DNA of 64,000 bases from Antarctobacter albus (lineage in GTDB: Bacteria > Pseudomonadota > Alphaproteobacteria > Rhodobacterales > Rhodobacteraceae), in NCBI RefSeq assembly GCF_900101505.1, contig NZ_FMZI01000019.1, positions 20,799 to 84,798 on the forward strand. The letters run 5' to 3'. Below the pieces are notes generated by a model, which made no database searches, was not told the DNA's origin, and was given only the letters and a program-made list of their open reading frames with translations. The translations under genes were made by a program, and so were the position numbers. Every line of letters starts with the position of its first letter. Position 1 is the stretch's first letter. Shown piece by piece: positions 1 to 7,788 of this stretch.

Positions 1-858
1 CTGGCCGCGCTCTTGCCGCCGATCACCGTGGTCGCGGGCTGCCCGGTCAATTCCGCCCGGCTGGAGGATGTGCCCGACTGGGCCGGCCCGGTCGACGAGA
101 CACTGGCGGAACGCCCGACCCCGGTCGTGGACCTGCCGCTGGGCGTGACCGAGGATCGCGTGACCGGCGCGCTGGACATCGAGCGCGCCCTGACCCGTGG
201 CGAGAAGGCCTTTGAACCCGGTCTTCTGGCACGGGCCAATCGAGGCTATCTCTATATCGACGAGGTCAACCTGCTGGAGGACCACATCGTCGACCTGCTG
301 CTGGACGTGGCACAATCGGGCCTCAACGCGGTCGAACGCGAGGGCCTGTCGATCCGCCATGCCGCACGCTTTGTCCTCGTCGGCTCCGGCAACCCCGAGG
401 AAGGCGAGCTGCGCCCGCAATTGCTGGACCGCTTCGGCCTCTCGGTCGAGGTCCGCTCTCCCGACAGCATCGAGGAACGGGTCGAGGTCATCCGCCGCCG
501 CCATGCCTTTGAAACCGATCACGACGGGTTCATGGCCCGCTGGCAGGCCGAGGACGCGGCGCTGCGCATGGCCATCCTGGAGGCGCGCGCGGCCCTGGCC
601 GGAACGGAGCCGACCGAAGAGGTGCTGACAGATTGCGCAAGGCTGAGCATGGCACTTGGCGCCGACGGGCTGCGCGGCGAACTGACCCTGTTGCGGGCAG
701 CGCGGGCGCAGGCGGCCTTTGAAGACACGGCAATCACCCGCGATCACCTGCGCAGCGTGGCACCGTTGGCGCTGAGCCACCGGTTGCGCCGCGATCCCCT
801 GGACGAGGCGGGATCGGCCGCGCGAGTCGCCCGCGTCGTCGCCGAGACCCTGCCATGA
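1..858 (+). CDS. bchI: Magnesium chelatase ATPase subunit I (5' partial)
   Basis: This is the AAA+ motor subunit of magnesium chelatase, which inserts Mg2+ into protoporphyrin IX at the first committed step of bacteriochlorophyll synthesis. The reading frame is open from base 1 and continues upstream, so about the first 50 residues, including the Walker A loop, are missing. Visible are the Walker B region (LYIDEVNLLEDHIVDLLLD) and the sensor-1/arginine-finger stretch (VGSGNPEEGELRPQLLDRFG), both characteristic of BchI/ChlI. About 285 residues are present against roughly 330-350 for the family. The stop overlaps the start of bchD by 4 bp (ATGA), so the two are probably translationally coupled. 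Identification is secure. Confidence 0.95.
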   Translation: MAALLPPITVVAGCPVNSARLEDVPDWAGPVDETLAERPTPVVDLPLGVTEDRVTGALDIERALTRGEKAFEPGLLARANRGYLYIDEVNLLEDHIVDLLLDVAQSGLNAVEREGLSIRHAARFVLVGSGNPEEGELRPQLLDRFGLSVEVRSPDSIEERVEVIRRRHAFETDHDGFMARWQAEDAALRMAILEARAALAGTEPTEEVLTDCARLSMALGADGLRGELTLLRAARAQAAFEDTAITRDHLRSVAPLALSHRLRRDPLDEAGSAARVARVVAETLP

Positions 859-2531
859 CCACAGCGCCCCCCGACTGGATCCGGGCATGGCGGGCGCTTG
901 CGGCACTGGCCGTCGACCCGGCGGCGCTGGGCGGCATGGTGATCCGCGCACGGCCCGGCCCGGTGCGTCAGCGGCTGGAGGATGGGCTGGAGGTGTTGCC
1001 GCTGCCGCTGCGCCGGGTCCATCCCGGGCTGGATGATATCCAGCTCTTTGGCGGGTTGGATGTCGCGGCATCGCTGGCAGGCGGCGGACTGGTGCGCCAG
1101 CCGGGCCTTGCCGAACACGCCGCGGCGCTGGTCATGCCGATGGCGGAACGCGTGCCGCCCGGGCTGGCGGCCCGTCTTGCCGGGGTGCTGGACGGGAACA
1201 GCGGGCATTGCCTGGTCCTGCTGGACGAGGGCGCCGACCCGGACGAGACCGCACCACAGGCCCTGACCGACCGGCTGGCCTTTCACCTGGACTTGTCCGA
1301 AATCCGGGCCACACACGCCCTGCTGCGCCTGCCTGCCCCGGCGGACATGGACGCCGCGCGGGCGCATCTGCCAAGGGTCGAGATTCCGGATGATCACCTT
1401 GCGCAGCTTGTCCACCTGGCCGCGCGCTTTGGCATCCACGGGTTGCGCGCGCCGCTGCTGGCCCTGCGCTGCGCGCGCGCGCTGGCGGCGCTCGACCTCC
1501 GGGACCGCGTGACATCAGAGCACCTGCGCGAAGCGGCGGAGCTGGTCTTGCCCAGCCGCGCCACGCAAATCCCCCAGGCAGCGGCCGAGAACGACAGCCC
1601 GGACCCGCCACGGCAGCAGGAGAGCGAGGCGCAGGGCGACGGCGCGGCGATGCAGGACATCCCCGACGAATTGCTGGTCGAGGCCATTGCCGCCATCCTG
1701 CCGCCTGACTTGCTGACCCGGCTGGATCGGGGCGGCTCCGCGCGCGGGGGTGGACAGGGCTTTGGCGCGGGGGGCAAGCGCAAGGGCAACCGGCGCGGAC
1801 GGCCCCTGCCCTCGCGGCCCGGTCGCCCGGACGGGCGCGCACGGATCGACGTGGTGGCCACGCTGCGCGCGGCCGCGCCCTGGCAACCGCTGCGGCGCGC
1901 GGCGACGCCCGGCAAGAAACATCTGATCATCCACCCCGGCGACCTGCGCCTGCGTCGGACCGAGGAGCATTCCGACCGGCTGGTGATCCTGGCGGTCGAC
2001 AGCTCGGGGTCTGCCGCGCTGGCCCGGATGGCCGAGGCGAAGGGCGCCGTCGAACTGATGCTGGCACAGGCCTACGCCAAGCGCGATCTCGTGGCGCTGG
2101 TCACCTTCCGCGACACCCGTGCCGAGGTGCCCCTGCCCCCGACCCGGTCTCTGGTGCAGGCCAAGCGCCGCATCGCGGCCTTGCCCGGCGGTGGCGGCAC
2201 ACCGCTGGCGGCAGGACTGCGCGCCGCGCATGACCTGGCCCTGCAAGGGCTGCGCAACGGGCAAAGCCCCTGCCTGGCGCTGCTGACCGACGGGCGCGGG
2301 AACATCGCGCTGGACGGCAGCCCGGGCCGCGCCGCAGCCGCCGCCGATGCCCGTGACATGGCCCGCCTGTGGCGGAGCCTGGGCCTGCCCGCCGTCGTGA
2401 TCGACACCGCCAACCGGCCCGGGGCCGAAGGCGCCGAACTGGCAGGCTGGCTGGATGCCCGTTACCTTGCCCTGCCGCGCGCCGATGCGCGGCGCATCAG
2501 CGCCGCAACCGACGCCGCCCTGTCAGGATAA
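855..2531 (+). CDS. bchD: Magnesium chelatase subunit D
   Basis: This 558-residue protein is the platform subunit of magnesium chelatase that couples the BchI ATPase ring to BchH. It has the three-part BchD layout. A degenerate AAA+ domain covers about residues 1-235 and lacks a good Walker A. A Pro/acidic and then Gly/Arg-rich linker covers about 235-340. A C-terminal von Willebrand A domain carries a MIDAS motif (AVDSSGSA near residue 380) and a later LLTDGRGN segment. It starts inside the bchI stop (ATGA overlap) and its stop lies 5 bp before the GTG chosen for bchO, so bchIDO form one operon. Length and domain order are normal. Confidence 0.95.
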   Translation: MTTAPPDWIRAWRALAALAVDPAALGGMVIRARPGPVRQRLEDGLEVLPLPLRRVHPGLDDIQLFGGLDVAASLAGGGLVRQPGLAEHAAALVMPMAERVPPGLAARLAGVLDGNSGHCLVLLDEGADPDETAPQALTDRLAFHLDLSEIRATHALLRLPAPADMDAARAHLPRVEIPDDHLAQLVHLAARFGIHGLRAPLLALRCARALAALDLRDRVTSEHLREAAELVLPSRATQIPQAAAENDSPDPPRQQESEAQGDGAAMQDIPDELLVEAIAAILPPDLLTRLDRGGSARGGGQGFGAGGKRKGNRRGRPLPSRPGRPDGRARIDVVATLRAAAPWQPLRRAATPGKKHLIIHPGDLRLRRTEEHSDRLVILAVDSSGSAALARMAEAKGAVELMLAQAYAKRDLVALVTFRDTRAEVPLPPTRSLVQAKRRIAALPGGGGTPLAAGLRAAHDLALQGLRNGQSPCLALLTDGRGNIALDGSPGRAAAAADARDMARLWRSLGLPAVVIDTANRPGAEGAELAGWLDARYLALPRADARRISAATDAALSG

Positions 2532-2536
2532 CCGCC

Positions 2537-3427
2537 GTGGACTGGGACAGAGATCTGCCGGACTGGCCGCACAGCGGCCTGTCCCGGCGCATCGCCCAGC
2601 GCCCGCACCTCTGGCATGTGCAGGAAACCGGGACCGGCGACACGGTTCTTCTGTTGCACGGCGCCGGCGCATCGACCCATAGCTGGCGCGACGTGATCCC
2701 CATTCTGGCCCGGCAATTCCGCGTGGTCGCAGTGGACCTGCCCGGTCAGGGGTTCACCCGGCTGGGCAGCCGCGCCCGTTGCAGCCTGGCCCACATGACA
2801 GAGGACATCGCCGCGCTGTGTGCCGCGCAGGGATGGCACCCCGCCGTGGTCATCGGGCATTCCGCCGGAGGCGCGATCGCGCTGAACCTGGCGCGCAGGC
2901 TGCGGCCCGCGCCCGCCGTTGTCTGCCTGAACGCCGCCCTGGGCCGGTTCGATGGCGCGGCGGGCTGGCTGTTTCCGATCCTGGCCAAGCTGATGGCGGC
3001 GACGCCTCTGGCGGCCCTGGCCTTTACCGCCGCCGGGGCCAGCGCGGCGCGCACCCGCCGCCTGATCGCCAGCACCGGCAGCCGTTTGAGCGACGAGGGC
3101 ATCGGCTATTACACACGGCTGACTGCCGACCGGGCGCATGTGGACGGAACCCTGCAAATGATGGCCCGCTGGAACGTCGACCCGGTGCTGGACTGGCTGC
3201 CCCGGATCGAAACGCCCTGCCTGATGCTGGCCACTGAGGGCGACCGGGCCGTGGCGCCCGAGATTTCCCGACGCGCCGCCGACCGCCTGCCGCTGGGCCA
3301 GTTCCAGGCAATTCCCGGTCTTGGCCACCTTGCCCATGAAGAGGACCCGGACGCCGTGATGCGCCCGGTCCTGGACTGGATGTCGGATCTGCCGCCCGCC
3401 TGCAAATCTGCCAGCCCGGCGCGGTGA
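2537..3427 (+). CDS. bchO: Alpha/beta hydrolase BchO, magnesium chelatase accessory protein
   Basis: BchO is an alpha/beta-hydrolase-fold protein found beside bchID in purple phototrophs; its catalytic role in Mg-chelation is not established. I chose the GTG at 2537, five bases after the bchD stop, which gives 296 residues beginning VDWDRDLPDW; upstream in-frame starts would lie inside bchD. The nucleophile elbow is GHSAGG near residue 113, and a GLGHLAHEE motif near the C-terminus supplies the candidate catalytic His. The gene ends only 4 bp from the convergent aminotransferase gene, so the photosynthesis cluster stops abruptly here. Confidence 0.88.
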   Translation: MDWDRDLPDWPHSGLSRRIAQRPHLWHVQETGTGDTVLLLHGAGASTHSWRDVIPILARQFRVVAVDLPGQGFTRLGSRARCSLAHMTEDIAALCAAQGWHPAVVIGHSAGGAIALNLARRLRPAPAVVCLNAALGRFDGAAGWLFPILAKLMAATPLAALAFTAAGASAARTRRLIASTGSRLSDEGIGYYTRLTADRAHVDGTLQMMARWNVDPVLDWLPRIETPCLMLATEGDRAVAPEISRRAADRLPLGQFQAIPGLGHLAHEEDPDAVMRPVLDWMSDLPPACKSASPAR

Positions 3428-3431
3428 GCCC

Positions 3432-4754
3432 TTACAGACCCACGGCCACGAAGGCGCGGGCCAATTTGTCGACCAGTTCCGCCGCCTGATCCTCTGTCAG
3501 GATGAAGGGCGGGGCCAGCAGAACATGTGCGCCCTGCTTGCCGTCGATGGTGCCGCCGTTCGGGTAGCAGATCAGCCCTTCGGCAAAGGCCGCCGCCTTG
3601 ACCTGGGCATGGATCTTGCGCGCGGGGTCGATGGGTGCCTTGGTGGCGCGGTCCTGGACCAGTTCCAGCCCCAGGAACAGGCCCCTGCCCCGGATGTCGC
3701 CGACATGGGGGTGCTGGCCAAACCGGTCCTCGAGCATTCCGCGCAGAACAGCCCCCATCGGATGCACCCGGCCCAGCAGGTCGTCGCCGACCACACGGTC
3801 CAGCACCGCGCCCGCCGCCGCACAGGCAACCGGGTGACCCACATAGGTGTGACCGTGTTGGAAAAAGCCGCTGCCCTGCGCGATCACCTTGTGCATGATC
3901 TCGGTGCAGAGCATCGCCCCGATGGGCTGGTATCCCGCGCCCAGCCCCTTGGCCACGCAGAGGATGTCCGGCGCCACCCCGTCCTGCTCGCAGGCAAACA
4001 ACGTGCCGGTCCGGCCCATGCCGCACATGACCTCGTCAAGGATCATCAGGATGCCGTGCCGGTCGCAGATCTCGCGGATCCGCTTGAAATATCCGGGCAC
4101 CGAGGGCACCGCACCCAGCGTGGCGCCGACAACAGGTTCGGCCACAAAGGCCATGACACTTTCCGGGCCGACGCGTGCGATCTCATCCTCGATCTCGGCG
4201 ATCAGGCGGTCGCAATAGGCGGCCTCGCTCTCGCCCTCCTGTTGCCCGCGATAGGCATAGCAGGGCGCGACATGGCTGACCTCCATCAGGAGCGGCGCAA
4301 AGGGTTCGCGCCGCCAGGCGTTGCCGCCAGTGGCCAGGGCGCCCAGCGTGTTGCCATGATAGCTTTGCCGGCGGGCGATGATCCGGCTGCGGCCCGCCTC
4401 GCCGCGCTCAAGGTGATACTGCCGCGCCAGTTTCAGCGCCGCTTCCATCGCCTCGGACCCGCCGGAGACGAAATAGACGCGGTTCAGATCACCCGGCGCA
4501 AGCGCCACCAGCCGGTCGGCCAGCGCCTCTGCCGGGGGGGAGGTGAAGAAGCCGGTATGTGCAAAGGCGACCTGGTCCAGCTGTGCGCGGATCGCCTCTG
4601 TCACATGGGCGTCGCCGTGGCCCAGGCAGGACACGGCGGCGCCGCCGGACCCATCCAGGTAGGCCTTGCCGGACTGGTCATAAAGATAGGCCCCCTCGCC
4701 GCGGGAAACCGCGGGCGGCGCCTTGACGCTGCTGCGATGGAAGACATGGGACAT
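3432..4754 (-). CDS. Class III PLP-dependent aminotransferase
   Basis: A 440-residue fold-type I omega-aminotransferase of the family that includes beta-alanine:pyruvate and GABA-type transaminases. Family marks are the GSEAMEAALKLARQYH segment, the YHGNTLGA motif, the LILDEV-type Asp-Glu segment (MILDEVMCGMGRTG), and the PLP lysine in CVAKGLGAGYQP near residue 270. It lies 9 bp downstream of the BKACE-family gene on the same strand, so the two are probably co-transcribed. A transaminase making a keto acid for a beta-keto-acid cleavage enzyme would make a coherent pair. The amine substrate cannot be read from the sequence. Length is normal. Confidence 0.88.
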   Translation of the reverse strand: MSHVFHRSSVKAPPAVSRGEGAYLYDQSGKAYLDGSGGAAVSCLGHGDAHVTEAIRAQLDQVAFAHTGFFTSPPAEALADRLVALAPGDLNRVYFVSGGSEAMEAALKLARQYHLERGEAGRSRIIARRQSYHGNTLGALATGGNAWRREPFAPLLMEVSHVAPCYAYRGQQEGESEAAYCDRLIAEIEDEIARVGPESVMAFVAEPVVGATLGAVPSVPGYFKRIREICDRHGILMILDEVMCGMGRTGTLFACEQDGVAPDILCVAKGLGAGYQPIGAMLCTEIMHKVIAQGSGFFQHGHTYVGHPVACAAAGAVLDRVVGDDLLGRVHPMGAVLRGMLEDRFGQHPHVGDIRGRGLFLGLELVQDRATKAPIDPARKIHAQVKAAAFAEGLICYPNGGTIDGKQGAHVLLAPPFILTEDQAAELVDKLARAFVAVGL

Positions 4755-4763
4755 GGGCGTTTT

Positions 4764-5573
4764 CTACCTTGTTTGTGCCAATTCCTCCGACCCGCTGGCG
4801 CGCGCCAGGGCGGATCGGAAATGACGGATATTGTCAGCGGTGCTGACGGCCAGCGTGCCATCCGGACGATGGATGTTGTTCTCGAACCCGATGCGGACAT
4901 TGCCGCCACGTTTCGCGACCTCGACAAGCACCGGCTCTTCTGTCGGGCCAAAGGCGCAGGCGGCCCAGTCGGGGAACCCGCGTTCCAGCGCCTCGACAGC
5001 CTCGGGGACGGCATCGACGCGGGCCGGAACCGGGGGTTCATAGGTGCCGAAGACCAGCAGCACCGAACACTCCCCGGACGGAATCACTCCGCCGGCGCGA
5101 AAGCTGCGCAGGGTCTGCAGATCCGCCAGGTCATAGAGGATGTGCTGCAGCGCAATCCCCGCCTCGGCGGCAAAGGCGTAGAGCCTGCCGGCGGTCTCGA
5201 CATCGCGGGCCATTTCCCGGGTCGAGACGCTGGCGCCTTCGGGGACGACCTCGCGCAGGCAGTCGAACTGTGCCGCGACCGAATAGCGGCCCACCGCCTC
5301 TGTCGTGATCTGCACGAACAGGCCCGGTGCGGCGGCCCGCACCTCGGCGACAGCCTCGCGGTACAGCACCGGGTCCAGAGAATGCCGGCCAAGCGTATCG
5401 CGCACATGCATGTGCAGCGCCCAGGCCCCGGCTTGCTGGCAGGCGCGCGCCTCCGCGGCCAGTTCAGCTGCGGTCATCGGCAAGGCCCGGTGATCGGATT
5501 TCGTACGCCGGGCGCCGTTTGGCGCGGCCATGATTTTCACGGAAGCTACGGGTGACGCGAGGTCATGGCCCAT
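4764..5573 (-). CDS. BKACE (beta-keto acid cleavage enzyme, DUF849) family protein
   Basis: A TIM-barrel enzyme of the 3-keto-5-aminohexanoate cleavage (Kce/BKACE) family, which uses acetyl-CoA to split beta-keto acids. The N-terminal MAAPNGARRTKSDH segment and the metal-binding HxH (LHMHVRD) are typical. The metal-binding Glu is probably in RIGFENN, where many members have ED rather than EN, so substrate class may differ. The open frame gives 269 residues from ATG 5573. An internal GTG at 5540 (VKIMAAPNG) aligns better with family N-termini and may be the true start. It is the first gene of a two-gene unit with the aminotransferase and diverges from the RpiR regulator. Confidence 0.85.
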   Translation of the reverse strand: MGHDLASPVASVKIMAAPNGARRTKSDHRALPMTAAELAAEARACQQAGAWALHMHVRDTLGRHSLDPVLYREAVAEVRAAAPGLFVQITTEAVGRYSVAAQFDCLREVVPEGASVSTREMARDVETAGRLYAFAAEAGIALQHILYDLADLQTLRSFRAGGVIPSGECSVLLVFGTYEPPVPARVDAVPEAVEALERGFPDWAACAFGPTEEPVLVEVAKRGGNVRIGFENNIHRPDGTLAVSTADNIRHFRSALARASGSEELAQTR

Positions 5574-5614
5574 GACAAAGGCACTTTTCGGCTAGGCTGC
5601 GAATAGAAAGCGTT

Positions 5615-5670
5615 GAAACATATGTTTCTCAAGTTGACAAGATGTAAAACATATGAAACATCCTGAAACA
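5615..5670. promoter_or_regulatory. Candidate RpiR operator: perfect palindrome plus TGAAACA repeats
   Basis: GAAACATATGTTTC at 5615-5628 is a perfect 14-bp palindrome. A second, half-conserved copy (AAAACATATGAAAC) sits at 5646-5659. The heptamer TGAAACA occurs at 5614, 5654 and 5664. A TTGACA hexamer lies between the copies at 5634-5639. The block sits in the 120-bp divergent space between the BKACE and rpiR genes, so the RpiR protein is the likely ligand; that is inference. Confidence 0.6.
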
Positions 5671-5693
5671 GTCGCAACGATCCAGGAGAGCGG

Positions 5694-6569
5694 ATGCCCG
5701 CCAAGCGTCTCGAAGCGCGCATCGCGCACCGCTACGGCGGTTTGAGCCACAAGTTGAGAGAGGCGGCGGACTACGTCATCGCCCATCCCGTCGAGGTGGC
5801 CACCCGGTCGCTGCGGTCGGTCTCGGCGGCCAGCGCGGTGTCTCCGGCCACCTTTTCGCGGCTGGCGCGGGCGCTGGATTTCACCAGCTACGAAGAGCTG
5901 CGCGAACTGTCCCGTCAGGCCATCGGCGATCAGGTGGTGTCCTTTGCCGAAAAAGCGACGCAGTTGCAGACCCCCGGCGAAGAAGACTCCTCGATGCTGG
6001 ACCGGCAGGCGGGGGCCTGCATGTCGAACATCGCCAGCCTGGCCCAGGGGATCGACCGCGAACGCCTGCAAGAGGCGGTGAACGCCCTGGCCCGGGCGCG
6101 CCGCGTCACCGTTTTCGGCGCTTTCGCCTCGCACGGGATCGCCGAGCACCTCGCCTACCTGGCCAATTATTTCCAGTCCGACTGGACCGTCCTGTCGCGC
6201 GCGGGCAGCGCGCTTTCGGCGGCGATCGGACTGTTGCAACCGGGCGATGTCTTCCTGGTCATCACCAAGACCCCCTATGCCCGACGCGCCGTCCTTGCCA
6301 CGCAGATGGCACGCGAAAGCGGCGCAACCACGATCGTTCTGACCGACACCCACGCAAGCCCGGCATTGATGCATGCCGACCTCGGCTTTTGCGTGCCGTC
6401 GGACAGCCCGCAGTTCTTTTCCTCTTACGTGGCGACACTTGCGCTCATGGAAACTCTGGTTGCGATGCTCGTCGCGCAGTCCGAAGATGACATAGGCGAA
6501 AAGATTCGCCTGGTAGAGGAAAGAAACCGACGCCTGGGAGATTTCTGGGCGGATGAGACCTCACCATAA
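5694..6569 (+). CDS. MurR/RpiR-family transcriptional regulator (HTH + SIS)
   Basis: A 291-residue regulator with an N-terminal RpiR-type helix-turn-helix (about residues 1-80, with SAVSPATFSRLARALDFTSYEEL as the recognition region, quoted only in part: SPATFSRLARALDF) and a C-terminal SIS sugar-isomerase-like domain (about 115-260, with VTVFGAFASHGIAEHL and LVITKTPYARR). SIS domains in this family usually bind phosphosugars, but roseobacter members beside TRAP transporters often control organic-acid uptake. It is preceded by GGAGAG close to the ATG. It is followed after 19 bp by the TAXI binding-protein gene, and diverges from the BKACE/aminotransferase pair, so it probably controls both sides. 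Confidence 0.88.
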   Translation: MPAKRLEARIAHRYGGLSHKLREAADYVIAHPVEVATRSLRSVSAASAVSPATFSRLARALDFTSYEELRELSRQAIGDQVVSFAEKATQLQTPGEEDSSMLDRQAGACMSNIASLAQGIDRERLQEAVNALARARRVTVFGAFASHGIAEHLAYLANYFQSDWTVLSRAGSALSAAIGLLQPGDVFLVITKTPYARRAVLATQMARESGATTIVLTDTHASPALMHADLGFCVPSDSPQFFSSYVATLALMETLVAMLVAQSEDDIGEKIRLVEERNRRLGDFWADETSP

Positions 6570-6588
6570 CGACAACAGGAGAGAAGTT

Positions 6589-7554
6589 ATGTTCGATAAT
6601 GTGAAACTCGGTGCCGTCGTGGCCCTGGGTGTGGCGTGCGCGGCACCGATGGCTTCGGCGCAGGAGTTCATCTCGATCGGCACCGGCGGTGTGACCGGGG
6701 TCTACTATCCCACCGGCGGCGCGATCTGCCGCCTCGTCAACAAGTCCCGCAAGGAGCACGGCATCCGCTGTGCGGTCGAATCCACCGGCGGGTCCGTCTA
6801 CAACATCAACACCATCAAGGCCGGCGAGCTGGAATTCGGCGTCGCGCAGTCCGACTGGCAGTACCATGCCTACAACGGCACCTCGACCTTCTCCGACAAC
6901 CCCTTCCCCGAAATCCGCGCGGTGTTCTCGGTCCACCCCGAGCCCTTCACCCTGCTGGTTCGCGGCGACAGCGGCATCACCGGGTTCGAGGGCCTCGCGG
7001 GCAAGCGCGTGAACGTCGGCAACCCCGGTTCGGGCCAGCGCGCCACGATGGAAGTGGTCATGGAAGCCTTCGGCATGACGATGGACGATTTCGCCCTTGC
7101 GACCGAGTACAAGGGCTCGGAAATGGCCAAGCAGCTTTGCGACGGCAACATCGACGCGATGATCTACACCATCGGCCACCCGGCCGCCGCCATCAAGGAA
7201 GCGGCCACCACCTGCGACGTGCAGGTGATCGACGTCGTGGGTGAACCGATCGACAAGCTGGTCGGCGACAACCCCTACTACCGTGTGGCCACGATCCCGG
7301 CCGGCATGTACGACGGCACCGATTCGGACGTGACCACCTTTGGCGTGGGCGCGACCTTCGTCACCTCCGCGGACATTTCCGAGGACGTGGTCTACGTCGT
7401 GGCCAAGGCGGTGATGGAAAACATCGACGACTTCCGCCAGCTGCACCCGGCCTTCGCCAACCTCGACCCGGCACAGATGGTCAAGGACGGCCTCAGCGCA
7501 CCGCTGCACCCGGGCGCCGAGAAAGCCTACAAGGAACTGGGCCTGATCGAGTAA
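6589..7554 (+). CDS. TAXI-family TRAP transporter solute-binding protein
   Basis: Periplasmic ligand-binding subunit of a TRAP-TAXI importer, 321 residues from ATG 6589, which follows a GGAGAGAAG ribosome site; the frame is open further upstream but has no such site. A Sec signal peptide of about 24 residues ends MASAQEF. The mature start FISIGTGGVTGVYYPTGG is the hallmark of TAXI proteins. Members of the family bind glutamate, 2-oxoglutarate or other carboxylates, so the ligand here is unknown. A strong terminator-like hairpin follows immediately and probably makes this protein more abundant than the membrane subunit. Confidence 0.92.
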   Translation: MFDNVKLGAVVALGVACAAPMASAQEFISIGTGGVTGVYYPTGGAICRLVNKSRKEHGIRCAVESTGGSVYNINTIKAGELEFGVAQSDWQYHAYNGTSTFSDNPFPEIRAVFSVHPEPFTLLVRGDSGITGFEGLAGKRVNVGNPGSGQRATMEVVMEAFGMTMDDFALATEYKGSEMAKQLCDGNIDAMIYTIGHPAAAIKEAATTCDVQVIDVVGEPIDKLVGDNPYYRVATIPAGMYDGTDSDVTTFGVGATFVTSADISEDVVYVVAKAVMENIDDFRQLHPAFANLDPAQMVKDGLSAPLHPGAEKAYKELGLIE

Positions 7555-7568
7555 TCCTCGGGCCACGG

Positions 7569-7599
7569 ACGGCGGCAGGGCAGACCTGCCGCCGTTTTT
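7569..7599 (+). terminator. Intrinsic terminator/attenuator after the TAXI gene
   Basis: ACGGCGGCAGG (7569-7579) pairs perfectly with CCTGCCGCCGT (7585-7595) around a 5-nt loop and runs into TTTTT. This is a textbook rho-independent hairpin placed between the binding-protein gene and the permease gene. Confidence 0.85.
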
Positions 7600-7610
7600 C
7601 CTTGGCAGGA

Positions 7611-7737
7611 CAAATTTCTTCGAAGAGATTTGAGAGACGCCCAAAGCGTTTTCCGGCGACCGCGACGCGGCGCCACGATCCGATCCACGGACGCGCCCGC
7701 ACCCGGGCGCGCACGATCCAATGTCTTCGAAGGCATT
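7611..7737. repeat. Two TTCGAA-centred palindromes in the TRAP permease leader
   Basis: CAAATTTCTTCGAAGAGATTTG (two halves of 11 nt, one mismatched pair) spans 7611-7632. A related element, AATGTCTTCGAAGGCATT, spans 7720-7737. The two share the core CTTCGAAG and are about 105 bp apart, in a leader that otherwise has no gene. They could be operators or a dispersed palindromic repeat. Confidence 0.5.
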
Positions 7738-7788
7738 TGCAGGGCATCCCGAACCGCCCGCGACAAAGAAAAAACACAGGGGGACATC

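Noticed and set aside
3525..5555. Long plus-strand open frame opposite the aminotransferase and BKACE genes
   Set aside because: It crosses two well-supported minus-strand genes, has no ribosome site and no recognisable motif.
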